NCBI GenBank assembly: GCA_019638805.1
Contig: JAHBTA010000001.1
Location: 496,001-560,000, forward strand
Source: Microbacteriaceae bacterium
GTDB taxonomy: Bacteria; Actinomycetota; Actinomycetes; Actinomycetales; Microbacteriaceae
Length of the DNA stretch: 64,000 nt
Direction of reading: 5' to 3'
Shown here: in pieces, positions 48,501 through 57,101 of the stretch
How positions within the stretch are numbered: position 1 is the first letter of the stretch
How the letters are laid out: each line of letters starts with the position of its first letter
Made by a program: the position numbers and the translations under genes
Notes under the pieces: generated by a model
The model's database searches: none
The model's input: the letters and a program-made list of their open reading frames with translations, nothing else
What the model was told of the DNA's origin: nothing

Positions 48501-49979
48501 TCAGCGCAGCACCACCGCGTCGCGCCCCGCCGCGAGGCGCGGCACGAGCAGGAACACGAGCGCGCCGTAGGCCAGGGCACCGATGATCCAGACCGCGGTC
48601 GGACCGACCGGGAGGACCCACCACCACTCGGCCCCCGCATCCAGGTTGGGGCTCGCGCCGTCGATCCCGGTCACATACCGGCGGATGTTCAAGTGCAGCG
48701 CGATGAGGTTCGCCCCGGTCAGCGCGGTCGCGATGAGATACGACTGGATGCGGCCGAACGCGAGTGCGCGACCGGCCGGCACCAGCGCGAGCAGGCCGGC
48801 GAGCAGCAGGATGAGCGGGAACAGGTAGCGCGGCTGCACCTGCTCCCCCACCATGTCGCCCCCGCGCTGCAGCACGTAGAGCGGCAGCGCCCAGAGCACC
48901 ACCACGGTCGCGAGCACCGCGATGGCCCCGCGCAGGTCCTTGCGGCCGAGGCCCGCGAAACCGACCGCGACGAAGACCCCGATCGCGGCGAGCGGCACGA
49001 CCCACGGCATCGAGGTGTCGAGCCAGCCGAGCCCCCAGGTGCCGAGCACGCCCGACCACAGGAACGGGATGTTGAGCAGGTTGTAGGCCAGCAGGCCGAA
49101 TCCCGTGAGTTGCTCCTCGGGGGAACCGCTCGCGCCCGACGAACCGCCGCCGCCGCCGAAGCCGGTGAGCCCGCTCTGCACCTGCGACGCACTCAGGAAG
49201 AACCCCAGGGCGACCAGGCCCATGGCCACGGGCAGGATCGCCGAGAGCAGGTACGCGCGGGTGCGGGCGAACGTCAGGAACAGCACGATCGCGATCGCGA
49301 AACCGGCGTAGATCGCCGAGTCCCCGCGCGAGCCCGCAGCGAGCACGACCGAGAGAGCGAAGATCGCGCCGAGAGCGACGCGCCGGCGCCCGGTCGTCTC
49401 GAAGTACCCGAGCAGCGCGAAGAACGCCGATCCGACCCCGATGAGCGACCACGAGCTCGGATTGTTCGACGCGAGCAGGAAGACCCCGAGCGGCACCGTC
49501 GCGATGAGCCACCCCCACAGCAACGCGGGGCGGCGCGCGACGGGCAGCAGGGCGTAGAGCGCGATCGTGATGCCCAGGAACAGCAGGATCGTCACGAACC
49601 GCATGACCAGGGCGGAGACCTGGATGTCGGGACCGGCGAAGAAGCCCATGACCGCGTAGTAGACGGGCGGGTAGCCGCCCGACCAGTTGCCCCGGTCGGT
49701 CTCGACCAGTTCGTCCGAGGCGAACAGGGCGTCCTGGCAGGAGGCGCTGACCTCTGGCTTCTGCGCGAAGCAGTCGATCTGCGCGAGCTCGTCCGGCACG
49801 ATGCGCGTGTCCGGGTCCTCGCCCTCCTGGCAGATGTCCGACCACGCGTTCGCGCACCAGGTGCTCATCAGGTGGTAGTCGTCGTCGGCGGCGGCCCCGA
49901 CGGGCGAGGCGAACATCCACGCCGAGAGCGCCACGAGCGCGAGCACCGGCAGCAGCAGGATCCCGATGACGCGACGCAT
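48501..49979 (-). CDS. DUF2142-family polytopic membrane protein (GT-C-like)
   Basis: A 492-residue membrane protein with about 11-13 hydrophobic segments. The extracytoplasmic loop after the first segment (residues ~30-105) has conserved-looking acidic and Cys residues (DDDYHLMSTWCANAW, CQEGED, NWSGGYPPVYYAVMGF). An acidic residue in the first loop and a long first loop are typical of GT-C transferases that use polyprenyl-phosphate sugars, and DUF2142 is usually regarded as such. It may use the donor made by the GT2/DUF2304 pair at 25598-26643. Start ATG 49979, 8 nt after TAGACT. A Gly/Ser-rich GGGGGSSGASGS loop lies near residue 280. Confidence 0.8.
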   Translation of the reverse strand: MRRVIGILLLPVLALVALSAWMFASPVGAAADDDYHLMSTWCANAWSDICQEGEDPDTRIVPDELAQIDCFAQKPEVSASCQDALFASDELVETDRGNWSGGYPPVYYAVMGFFAGPDIQVSALVMRFVTILLFLGITIALYALLPVARRPALLWGWLIATVPLGVFLLASNNPSSWSLIGVGSAFFALLGYFETTGRRRVALGAIFALSVVLAAGSRGDSAIYAGFAIAIVLFLTFARTRAYLLSAILPVAMGLVALGFFLSASQVQSGLTGFGGGGGSSGASGSPEEQLTGFGLLAYNLLNIPFLWSGVLGTWGLGWLDTSMPWVVPLAAIGVFVAVGFAGLGRKDLRGAIAVLATVVVLWALPLYVLQRGGDMVGEQVQPRYLFPLILLLAGLLALVPAGRALAFGRIQSYLIATALTGANLIALHLNIRRYVTGIDGASPNLDAGAEWWWVLPVGPTAVWIIGALAYGALVFLLVPRLAAGRDAVVLR

Positions 49980-49987
49980 GAGGTCCG

Positions 49988-49993
49988 AGTCTA
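49988..49993 (-). promoter_or_regulatory. -10 box of DUF2142 gene, overlapping upstream stop codon
   Basis: TAGACT, 8 nt before the ATG at 49979. The TAG at 49993-49991 is the stop codon of the flippase gene. Confidence 0.4.
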
Positions 49994-51253
49994 CCGGGGC
50001 GCCTCAGCAGGTCGTCTCCGCCACAGTGCCAGCAGCACGACGCCCTGCATGATGCCCGAGGCGAGCTCGGCGATGCCGAGCCCCCACGCCGCACCCGGCG
50101 CGCCGGCCAGAGCGCCCCCGAGCAGCAGCCCGGCGACCCCGACCACGGCCGCGATCAGCACGCAGGTCATGAAAGCCGTCCGGGCGCCCAGCGTCACCAG
50201 CCCGATGCGCCCGCACGCCGTGCCCAGCGCGATCCCCAGAGCGGCGACCCCGAAGCCCAGCGCCGTGATCCGGTCGATCGCGACCTCGCGGCCGAACAGC
50301 ACCTCGGTCAGCAGCGGGCCGACCGCAGCGAACGCGATGAGTCCCACCAGCCCGAGCCCCGCGTGCAGCAGAACCGCGATACGCAGGCGCCGCGCGAACG
50401 CGGCACGCTGCTCCGAGACCTCCGCGACCCAGCCCTGCAGGGCGTTCCCCAGCGCCGTCACGGCGTACTGGCCGATGCGGTACGCCTTATCGCCCGACAC
50501 GTAGCGCGCGGCCTGCGCCACCGGGGTCACGCCCGCCACGAGCGCCACCGCGAGCGCGTTGTAGGCGCCCGCGGCCGTCTCGGCGATGACCGCGGGTGGA
50601 TGCGTGCGCAGCACCGCGCCCGCCTCGCCCCGGTCCACGCGCACGAGCTCCGATCCCGCGCAGAGCGCATACACGACCGCCGGCCCGGCGATCATGGCCA
50701 CCATGAGCAGCAGCGGGTACCAGATGACCCCGCCTCCGGCCAGCAGCACGAGCGTCGCGGCGAGCGTCGCGGCCATGCGCGGCAGCACCTCCGACCACAG
50801 GATGGGCGCGGCGCGCCCCACGCCGATCCAGAACCAGGTCGGGGCCAGCGCCGCCAGGCTGATGGCCACGGCCATGAGGGCGGCCTCCACCCGGTGCGAC
50901 TCCGGGGCCAGCAGCGCGGCGACGGCCGCGCCTGCCGCGCCGGCCACGACCCACACCGGAACCCGGACGTGCAGGCTCGTCGCGAGGATGCGCCGGCGGC
51001 GCTCCGCGTCGGCCAGGGCGACCTGCGGAGGGGCGAGGGTCGGGTAGCCCACTCCGCCGATGAGGGCCGCGAACCCGCCCACGGACTGTCCGAGCGCGAT
51101 GGCGACCCAGGCATCCGCGCCGGCCAGCCTGGCCAGCACGGGCAGGAAAAGGAAGGGCGCGAGCAGCGACAGGAACGGGACACCCGCGAACGCCAGGATG
51201 CGGCGCGCGAGCGTGCGGGCACCCTGCGGCGCGGAGGGCGGTGCCTCGCTCAC
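49991..51253 (-). CDS. Wzx-like polysaccharide flippase (MOP superfamily)
   Basis: A 420-residue protein with about 12 membrane segments and no ATPase domain. VPFLSLLAPFLFLPVLARLAG is the first-helix pattern of polysaccharide flippases, and the Arg-containing RYVSGDKAYRIGQYAVTALGNALQGWVAE of the central part matches Wzx-type proteins. It would flip lipid-linked repeat units, making it the third export route in the window. GTG start at 51253 overlapping the stop of the upstream glycosyltransferase (GTGA). Confidence 0.85.
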   Translation of the reverse strand: MSEAPPSAPQGARTLARRILAFAGVPFLSLLAPFLFLPVLARLAGADAWVAIALGQSVGGFAALIGGVGYPTLAPPQVALADAERRRRILATSLHVRVPVWVVAGAAGAAVAALLAPESHRVEAALMAVAISLAALAPTWFWIGVGRAAPILWSEVLPRMAATLAATLVLLAGGGVIWYPLLLMVAMIAGPAVVYALCAGSELVRVDRGEAGAVLRTHPPAVIAETAAGAYNALAVALVAGVTPVAQAARYVSGDKAYRIGQYAVTALGNALQGWVAEVSEQRAAFARRLRIAVLLHAGLGLVGLIAFAAVGPLLTEVLFGREVAIDRITALGFGVAALGIALGTACGRIGLVTLGARTAFMTCVLIAAVVGVAGLLLGGALAGAPGAAWGLGIAELASGIMQGVVLLALWRRRPAEAPR

Positions 51254-52593
51254 GCGCGACGGCCCCGCACGCGGCGCGCGACCCGGCCGGCGACGTCGCG
51301 CAGCCCGGAGGCCCTGAGGTGATGCCAGGCCATCCGCAGGTCGTGGCCGGGGCCCGCGGTGCGGCGCGCGCGCCCGCCCGCGACGCCCATGCCGTCGCGC
51401 CCGGCGACGTAGTCCGCCGCGTGACGCGGCGCGTCCGCGAAGTCCAGCAGCGGGGCGAGCGTGCGGTCCCAGGTGAAGCGCTCGCGCACCCGCGCGACGT
51501 TCGCGGCGAAGCCGGCCGCGGCATCCTCGTCGAACAGGACCGTCTCGATCGCCGCCTCGAGCGCCGCGACGTCCTCGGGCACGACGATGCCGAGCCCCTC
51601 GTCGGCGACCAGCTCGGCGAACCCGTCGCCCTCGGTCACGACCATGGGCAGCCCCGCCCACAGATAGTCGAGGATGCGCGTGCGGAACGAGAACATGGTC
51701 TCCAGGTGCACGTGGTGGGTACTGACGCCGGCGTCGGCGGCGAGGAGGTAGCCGCCGCGCTCGTCGTAGGGCACCCAGGTGTCGTTGAACACGACGTTGG
51801 CGCCCTCCACGCCGAGCTCGCGCGCCAGGTCGAACGCCTCGCGCACGATGCCCATCTCGTCGACACCCGGGTGGCGCGTGCCGAGGAAGAACAGCACGGT
51901 CTGCGGGTGCCGCTTCGCGACCGCCGCCACGGCGCGGATGAGCGTGAGCGGATCGAACCACGAGTACACGCCGCCGCCCCAGATGAGGATGCGCTGCTCG
52001 TCGCCCGTGCGCATGCTCGGCCCCGGCTGCGGCGGGTTCGCGTCGAGGCCGAAGGGGGCCAGGTCGAGGAGGGCCCGCAGGTCGCCGTCGTCGGCGTAGG
52101 TCGCGGGCGAGACCCGCCCGAGGGCCGCGAGATGGCCGAGGTAGAACAGTCGCTGTCGCTCGCTCGCGCACACCACGAAGTCGGCGCGGCGCAGCTGGTC
52201 GTTGAGCGCGTCGCGCGCTTGGGCGACGCGCAGCTCCCAGGTGGCTCGCGGCAGCTCGCGCCCCTGCTCGAGCATCTCCAGGTGCATGGGATCGTAGACG
52301 TCCGCCACCAGGAAGCGGTCGGTGCGCCTGAGCGCGTCGAACTGGCCGAGCCCGTGGCCCTGCACCACGACCACTTCGCACCAGCGCTCGTGCTCGTGCA
52401 GTGCGCGCTCGTCGCCCGGTGCGACCGCGACCACCGGGAACGGCGCATCGTCGCGCTCGGCGCGCGTGGTCGTCACCACCCGGACCTCATGGCCGCGCGC
52501 GCGCAGCTGCAGGCCGAGATTCCAGACCCGGATCGCCGGGCCGGCCATGCGCACCCCGATCGGATCGCCCGTGAGGATCAGCACGCGCGTCAT
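51250..52593 (-). CDS. Glycosyltransferase, GT-B fold (GT4-like)
   Basis: A 447-residue protein. VLILTGDPIGVRMAGPAIRVWNLGLQLRARGHEVRVVT is the glycine-loop start. The central part has ILIWGGGVYSWFDPLTLIRAVAAVAKRHP and VLFFLGTRHPGVDEMG, and FSFRTRILDYLWAGLPMVVTEGDGFAELV is the donor site. A basic C-terminal tail (~405-447) may help membrane association. The ATG at 52593 follows GGAAGGA and overlaps the stop of the GT2 gene (ATGA). It sits in a run GT2 - GT-B - flippase, so it probably works on the glycan flipped by the Wzx-like protein. Confidence 0.86.
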   Translation of the reverse strand: MTRVLILTGDPIGVRMAGPAIRVWNLGLQLRARGHEVRVVTTTRAERDDAPFPVVAVAPGDERALHEHERWCEVVVVQGHGLGQFDALRRTDRFLVADVYDPMHLEMLEQGRELPRATWELRVAQARDALNDQLRRADFVVCASERQRLFYLGHLAALGRVSPATYADDGDLRALLDLAPFGLDANPPQPGPSMRTGDEQRILIWGGGVYSWFDPLTLIRAVAAVAKRHPQTVLFFLGTRHPGVDEMGIVREAFDLARELGVEGANVVFNDTWVPYDERGGYLLAADAGVSTHHVHLETMFSFRTRILDYLWAGLPMVVTEGDGFAELVADEGLGIVVPEDVAALEAAIETVLFDEDAAAGFAANVARVRERFTWDRTLAPLLDFADAPRHAADYVAGRDGMGVAGGRARRTAGPGHDLRMAWHHLRASGLRDVAGRVARRVRGRRA

Positions 52594-53594
52594 CGGCTGT
52601 CCTTCCGGGCCGGCTGCACCAGATCGCGCAGCACATCGATCGCTCCCCGAGCGTAGCGGGCGTACTCGCCGCGCGCGGCGGCGGCCAGGATGCGGGGGAC
52701 CCGCGCGACGCGGACCACCGGCAGCGCTCGGCGCCGGTCCTCGAACGCGAGGCGGGCCCGCGCGGCCTCCAGTGCGTCGGGGCGCACCGCGACGCCGCGG
52801 CGTTCGAGCTCCTCCAGACGCTCGACGAGGGCCCCCGTGCGGTGTGCGAGCCGGGTCGCGCGGGGCTCGCGGGGCTCGCGGAGCTTGGCCACACGATCCG
52901 CCATGGTGGGGCGGCGGGCACCGATCTGGTTCGCGCCGTGCTGACGGTAGTCGATGAGGGGTTCGGGGATCAGCCGCAGCCCGCCGCTCGCCGCGGCGAG
53001 CACGGCCAGCCACTCGTCGTGCACCCAGCCCTCGGGGAACGGGGCGCCGCGGTCGAGGAGGTCACGGCGCAGCACGACCGTCGCGCCCGTGACCAGGTTG
53101 CGGCGCATGAGCGTCGCGAACGCGTCGCCGTGCTCGAGCCCGGCGCGCTCACCGGGGGTGGCCTCGAGGGCCTGCAGCAGCGCGAGCCCGGTCGGGGCAC
53201 CCTGCGCGTCGACCAGCCGTGCGTCGGAGTGCACGAGCAGCAGCTCGGGGTCGGCGTCGAACGCGGCGAGGGCCCGGGCCAGCCGGCCGTCGCGCCACAC
53301 GTCGTCCTGGTCGCTCAGGGCGACGAACTCGCCGCGGACGGCGCCGAGCGCGTCGGCGAAGTTGGCGACCACGCCCAGCGCCGGGTCGTGGCGGCGGACC
53401 ACGAGCTCGGTCGTGCCGCCGGCCGCGCGGTGCTCGGCCACCAGGCGCTCGACGATGGCCACCGAGTCGTCGGAGGACGCGTCATCGCCCAGCACGAGCT
53501 CGTCGGGGGCGGGAACCTGCCGCAGGATGCTCTGCACCTGCTCGCCGACGAACTCCGCACCGTTGTGCGTGCAGAGCGCGACGCTGATCCTCAC
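52590..53594 (-). CDS. GT2-family glycosyltransferase (rhamnosyltransferase-like)
   Basis: A 334-residue GT-A enzyme. ISVALCTHNGAEFVGEQVQSIL, ELVLGDDASSDDSV and FVALSDQDDVWRDGRL (DxD-type metal site) are typical of the RgpB/RfbF-like rhamnosyltransferase group, followed by PFPEGWVHDEWLAVLAAA for acceptor binding. The nearby rfb genes make dTDP-rhamnose a plausible donor. GTG start 6 nt behind TAGGCT, divergent (44 bp) from the WbbL-like gene. Confidence 0.87.
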   Translation of the reverse strand: MRISVALCTHNGAEFVGEQVQSILRQVPAPDELVLGDDASSDDSVAIVERLVAEHRAAGGTTELVVRRHDPALGVVANFADALGAVRGEFVALSDQDDVWRDGRLARALAAFDADPELLLVHSDARLVDAQGAPTGLALLQALEATPGERAGLEHGDAFATLMRRNLVTGATVVLRRDLLDRGAPFPEGWVHDEWLAVLAAASGGLRLIPEPLIDYRQHGANQIGARRPTMADRVAKLREPREPRATRLAHRTGALVERLEELERRGVAVRPDALEAARARLAFEDRRRALPVVRVARVPRILAAAARGEYARYARGAIDVLRDLVQPARKDSR

Positions 53595-53600
53595 CGGCCC

Positions 53601-53606
53601 AGCCTA
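53601..53606 (-). promoter_or_regulatory. -10 box of the GT2-GT-B-flippase unit
   Basis: TAGGCT, 6 nt before the GTG at 53594. The opposing -10 box at 53624-53629 lies 17 nt away. Confidence 0.45.
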
Positions 53607-53623
53607 GGGCGAGCGCTCGCGGC

Positions 53624-53629
53624 TAGGAT
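53624..53629 (+). promoter_or_regulatory. -10 box of WbbL-like gene
   Basis: TAGGAT, 9 nt before the ATG at 53639. The short gap suggests a leaderless or very short leader. Confidence 0.4.
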
Positions 53630-53638
53630 CGAGGCGCC

Positions 53639-54520
53639 ATGGCCGACAAGACCCAACCGTCGGTGGGGATCGTAACGGTCGCCTACCGTTCCGGCCGCGT
53701 GCTCCCCGCCTTCCTCGACTCGGTGCCGGGCGCGGCCTCGGGGCCGCTCCGGGTCGTGGTGGTCGACAACGACCCGTCCCGCGGGGACGCCAGGCGCCTG
53801 GCCGAGGCCAGCGGCGCGGGCTACGTGCCGCTGCCGTCCAACCCCGGGTACGGCGGTGCGGTCAACGCGGGTGTCGCGGCCCTCCCCGGCGTCGAGTGGA
53901 TCCTGGTGAGCAACCCCGACGTGGTACTGGGCGAGGGAGTCGTCGACGCCCTCCTGGCCCGCGCCGAGACCGACACCGGCATCGGCGCGGTCGGCCCCGC
54001 GGTGCACAACCCCGACGGGTCGGTGTACCCGTCGGCGCGAGCGGTGCCGTCGCTACGCACCGGGGTCGGGCACGCGCTTTTTGCGAACCTGTGGCAGCGC
54101 AACCCGTGGACGCAGGCCTACCGCCGCGAGACCGACCCGAGCGATCAGACCAGGGATGCCGGCTGGCTCTCCGGGTCGTGCCTGCTCGTGCGCCGCTCGG
54201 CCTTCGATGAGATCGGCGGGTTCGACGAGGGGTACTTCATGTACTTCGAGGATGTCGACCTGGGCTACCGGCTCGGCAAGGCCGGGTACCGCAACGTCTA
54301 CGAACCCGCGGCGAGCGTGACCCACACGGGAGCGCACTCGACCGGGAGCGAGTCGGCGCGCATGGTCGCCGCGCATCACGAGAGCGCGCGGAGGTTCCTC
54401 TCCAAGAAGTACTCGGGGTGGTGGCTCTGGCCGGTGCGGGTGGCCCTGCGTGCCGGGCTCTCCCTGCGCTCGCGGGCCATCACGCGGCGCCTGCGGCGCG
54501 ACGGCGCGGCGCCGCTCTAG
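53639..54520 (+). CDS. WbbL-like GT2 rhamnosyltransferase
   Basis: A 293-residue GT2. VGIVTVAYRSGRVLPAFLDSV, LRVVVVDNDPSRGDA, GYGGAVNAGVAAL, WILVSNPDVVLGEG (DxD site) and WLSGSCLLVRRSAFDEIGGFDEGYFMYFEDVDLGYRL are the classic WbbL pattern. In mycobacteria WbbL adds rhamnose to decaprenyl-PP-GlcNAc, starting the linker between wall polysaccharide and peptidoglycan. The adjacent rfbA/C/B/D genes supply dTDP-rhamnose. The TAG stop is part of the first unit of a 22-bp tandem repeat. Confidence 0.88.
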   Translation: MADKTQPSVGIVTVAYRSGRVLPAFLDSVPGAASGPLRVVVVDNDPSRGDARRLAEASGAGYVPLPSNPGYGGAVNAGVAALPGVEWILVSNPDVVLGEGVVDALLARAETDTGIGAVGPAVHNPDGSVYPSARAVPSLRTGVGHALFANLWQRNPWTQAYRRETDPSDQTRDAGWLSGSCLLVRRSAFDEIGGFDEGYFMYFEDVDLGYRLGKAGYRNVYEPAASVTHTGAHSTGSESARMVAAHHESARRFLSKKYSGWWLWPVRVALRAGLSLRSRAITRRLRRDGAAPL

Positions 54521-54590
54521 CCTGCGCGCGCCGCCGCTCTAGCTGCGCGCGCCGCGCCGCTCTAGCCGCGCGCGCCGCCGCGCTAGCCGC
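54511..54590. repeat. Four imperfect ~22-bp tandem repeats between convergent genes
   Basis: GCCGCTCTAG or GCCGCGCTAG starts at 54511, 54533, 54556 and 54577 (spacing 22, 23, 21), each followed by a GC-only run such as CCGCGCGC. The array fills the gap between the WbbL-like gene and rfbA and supplies the WbbL stop codon. It could fold, but no T-run follows, so a terminator role is unclear. Confidence 0.7.
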
Positions 54591-54593
54591 GCG

Positions 54594-55457
54594 CTACGCG
54601 CCGAGCAGGCGCTGCAGGTAGACCCCGTAGCCGCTCTTGGCCAGGGGCGCGGCCAGCGCCGCGAGCTGCTCGCTCGAGATCCAGCCCTCGCGCCAGGCGA
54701 GCTCCTCGATGCAGCCGATCTTGATGCCCTGGCGGTCCTCGATGACGCGCACGTACTCCGAGGCCTGCATCATCGACTCGAACGTGCCGGTGTCCAGCCA
54801 GGCCGTCCCGCGGTCGAGCACGTGCACCTGCAGCCGCCCGGCGTTCAGGTAGTGCTCGTTGACGCTCGAGATCTCCAGCTCTCCGCGCGCGCTCGGCGTC
54901 ACCGACTTGGCGATCTCGACGACCTGGTTGTCGTAGAAGTAGAGCCCCGGCACCGCGAACGAGCTCTTGGGCACAGCCGGCTTCTCCTCGATCGAGACCG
55001 CCACCATGTTCTCGTCGAACTCGACCACGCCGTACGCCCGCGGCTCGGCCACCTGATACGCGAAGATCAGGCCGCCGTCGATCTGCGCGTACTCGCGCAG
55101 CTGGGTGCCCAGCCCGGCACCGTGGAAGATGTTGTCGCCCAGCACGAGCGCGACGGTGTCGTCGCCGATGAACTCCTCGCCGATGAGGAAGGCCTGCGCG
55201 AGACCGTCGGGCGAGGCCTGCTCCGCGTACTGGATCGACATGCCGAGCTCGGAGCCGTCGCCCAGCAGCGCGCGGAATTGCGAGGCGTGCTCCGGGGTGG
55301 TGATCACGAGCACCTCGCGGATGCCCGCCATCATGAGCGTCGACAGCGGGTAGTAGACCATGGGCTTGTCGAAGATCGGCATGAGCTGCTTCGAGATGCC
55401 CTTGGTGATGGGCCACAGCCGCGTGCCCGAGCCGCCCGCCAGGATGATGCCCTTCAC
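54594..55457 (-). CDS. rfbA: Glucose-1-phosphate thymidylyltransferase RfbA (RmlA)
   Basis: A 287-residue enzyme making dTDP-glucose from dTTP and glucose-1-phosphate. [37 protein letters not shown] is the signature start; [29 protein letters not shown] and [14 protein letters not shown] follow. It is the first of four rfb enzymes here. GTG start at 55457 overlapping the rfbC stop (GTGA). The C-terminus lies 3 nt past the 22-bp tandem repeats. Confidence 0.97.
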   Translation of the reverse strand: MKGIILAGGSGTRLWPITKGISKQLMPIFDKPMVYYPLSTLMMAGIREVLVITTPEHASQFRALLGDGSELGMSIQYAEQASPDGLAQAFLIGEEFIGDDTVALVLGDNIFHGAGLGTQLREYAQIDGGLIFAYQVAEPRAYGVVEFDENMVAVSIEEKPAVPKSSFAVPGLYFYDNQVVEIAKSVTPSARGELEISSVNEHYLNAGRLQVHVLDRGTAWLDTGTFESMMQASEYVRVIEDRQGIKIGCIEELAWREGWISSEQLAALAAPLAKSGYGVYLQRLLGA

Positions 55458-56062
55458 GCCAGGCTCCCCTCGGTCAGCGACGCCTCGTACGCCTGGCACT
55501 CGTCGTAGGACGGCAGCATGCCGCGCTCGGCCGCCTCGGCCAGCGTAGGGGCGGCCAGGTCCTTGGGCGAGAGCAGAAGCTCGCCGGTGGGGAACGAAAG
55601 CCCGATCTCCGGGTCGGTCGGCGAGACGCCCAGCTCGCGCTGCGGGTTGAAGACCTCCGACACCAGGTAGCTGACCACGGTGTCGTCCTCCAGCGCCACG
55701 AAGCAGTGCCCCAGGCCCTCGGCGAGGTACACGGAGCGGCGGTCCACGTCATCCAGTCGCACCGAGTCCCAGGTTCCGAACGCGGGCGAACCGACGCGCA
55801 GGTCGACCACGAAGTCGAGGGCGGCGCCGCGCAGGCAGGTGACGTACTTCGCCTGCCCGGGCGGCACGAGCGCGTAATGGATGCCGCGCACCGTCCCGCG
55901 GCGGGACACCGACGTGTTGCCCTGCCGCACCGCGAACCGGTGGCCGATCGCGCCCTCGAGCGCCTCGAAGCGGTAGTGCTCGTAGAACAGCCCGCGATCG
56001 TCGGCGTGCGTGACGGGGGTGAACTCGATCGCGCCGGGGATCGAGAGCGGCCTGGACTGCAC
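55454..56062 (-). CDS. rfbC: dTDP-4-dehydrorhamnose 3,5-epimerase RfbC (RmlC)
   Basis: A 202-residue cupin-fold epimerase. [57 protein letters not shown] and [35 protein letters not shown] are the family blocks, with the catalytic His in RGIHY and a Tyr in VVSYL. It performs the third step of dTDP-L-rhamnose synthesis. GTG start 7 nt behind TAGGCT. Divergent from rfbB, 39 bp between starts. Confidence 0.96.
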   Translation of the reverse strand: MQSRPLSIPGAIEFTPVTHADDRGLFYEHYRFEALEGAIGHRFAVRQGNTSVSRRGTVRGIHYALVPPGQAKYVTCLRGAALDFVVDLRVGSPAFGTWDSVRLDDVDRRSVYLAEGLGHCFVALEDDTVVSYLVSEVFNPQRELGVSPTDPEIGLSFPTGELLLSPKDLAAPTLAEAAERGMLPSYDECQAYEASLTEGSLA

Positions 56063-56069
56063 GGGTCAA

Positions 56070-56075
56070 AGCCTA
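56070..56075 (-). promoter_or_regulatory. -10 box of rfbC-rfbA
   Basis: TAGGCT, 7 nt before the GTG at 56062, facing away from the rfbB -10 at 56090-56095. Confidence 0.45.
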
Positions 56076-56089
56076 GCGGCGCGCCACAA

Positions 56090-56095
56090 TAGACT
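56090..56095 (+). promoter_or_regulatory. -10 box of rfbB-rfbD
   Basis: TAGACT, 6 nt before the GTG at 56102. The two halves of the rhamnose pathway are thus driven from back-to-back promoters. Confidence 0.45.
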
Positions 56096-56101
56096 TCCCG
56101 G

Positions 56102-57088
56102 GTGAGGATCCTCGTCACCGGTGGCGCCGGCTTCATCGGCAGCAACTTCGTGCGCCGCACCCTGGAGGATGCCTACCCCGGCCTCGAGGGCGCCGACGTC
56201 GTGGTCTACGACGCGCTCACCTACTCGGGCAACCTCGCCAACCTCGCCCCGGTCGCCGACAGCCCGCGGTACTCGTTCGTGCACGGCGACATCCGCGACG
56301 CGGAGCTGCTCGACGCGACGCTCCCGGGCGTCGACGCGGTCGTGCACTTCGCCGCCGAGTCGCACGTCGACCGGTCGGTGCGCGACTCCGGGCCCTTCGT
56401 CGAGACCAATGTGCTCGGCACTCAGCGCCTGCTCGACGCGAGCCTCCGGGCCGCTGTCCCGCGCTTCGTGCACATCAGCACCGACGAGGTGTACGGCTCG
56501 ATCGCGACCGGATCCTGGGACGAGTCCCAGCCCCTGGAACCGAACTCGCCGTACTCGGCCTCCAAAGCCGGAAGCGACCTGCTCGCCCGCAGCTATCACC
56601 GCACGCACGGCATGAACCTGTCGATCACGCGCTGCTCCAACAACTACGGGCCCTACCACTTCCCCGAGAAGGTCATCCCGCTCTTCATCACGAATCTGAT
56701 CGACGACCGGCACGTGCCCCTGTACGGCACGGGCGAGAACGTGCGCGACTGGCTGCACGTCGACGACCACACGCGCGGGATCGCCCTCGTGCTGACCGGG
56801 GGCCGCGCGGGCGAGACCTACAACATCGGCGGAGGCACCGAGCTGAGCAACCGCGAGCTCACCGGGCTCCTGCTCGAGGCGACCGGGCGCGACTGGTCCT
56901 CCGTCGACCAGGTGGAGGACCGCAAGGGTCACGACCTGCGCTACTCGGTCGACATCGGCAAGATCCGCTCCGAGCTGGGCTACGAGCCGCAGGTGCCGTT
57001 CGAGCGGGGGCTCGCCGACGTCGTGCAGTGGTACCGCGACAACCGGGAGTGGTGGGAGCCGCTCAAGGCACGGGCGGCCCTGAGCTGA
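56102..57088 (+). CDS. rfbB: dTDP-glucose 4,6-dehydratase RfbB (RmlB)
   Basis: A 328-residue extended SDR. RILVTGGAGFIGSNFVRRTLED, VVHFAAESHVDRSV, HISTDEVYGS, YSASKAGSDLLARSYHRTHG (Tyr/Lys) and RCSNNYGPYHFPEKVIPLFI are diagnostic. It performs the second step, dTDP-glucose to dTDP-4-keto-6-deoxyglucose. It is followed 13 nt later by rfbD. Confidence 0.97.
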   Translation: MRILVTGGAGFIGSNFVRRTLEDAYPGLEGADVVVYDALTYSGNLANLAPVADSPRYSFVHGDIRDAELLDATLPGVDAVVHFAAESHVDRSVRDSGPFVETNVLGTQRLLDASLRAAVPRFVHISTDEVYGSIATGSWDESQPLEPNSPYSASKAGSDLLARSYHRTHGMNLSITRCSNNYGPYHFPEKVIPLFITNLIDDRHVPLYGTGENVRDWLHVDDHTRGIALVLTGGRAGETYNIGGGTELSNRELTGLLLEATGRDWSSVDQVEDRKGHDLRYSVDIGKIRSELGYEPQVPFERGLADVVQWYRDNREWWEPLKARAALS

Positions 57089-57101
57089 TGGGCGCGGCGC
57101 G

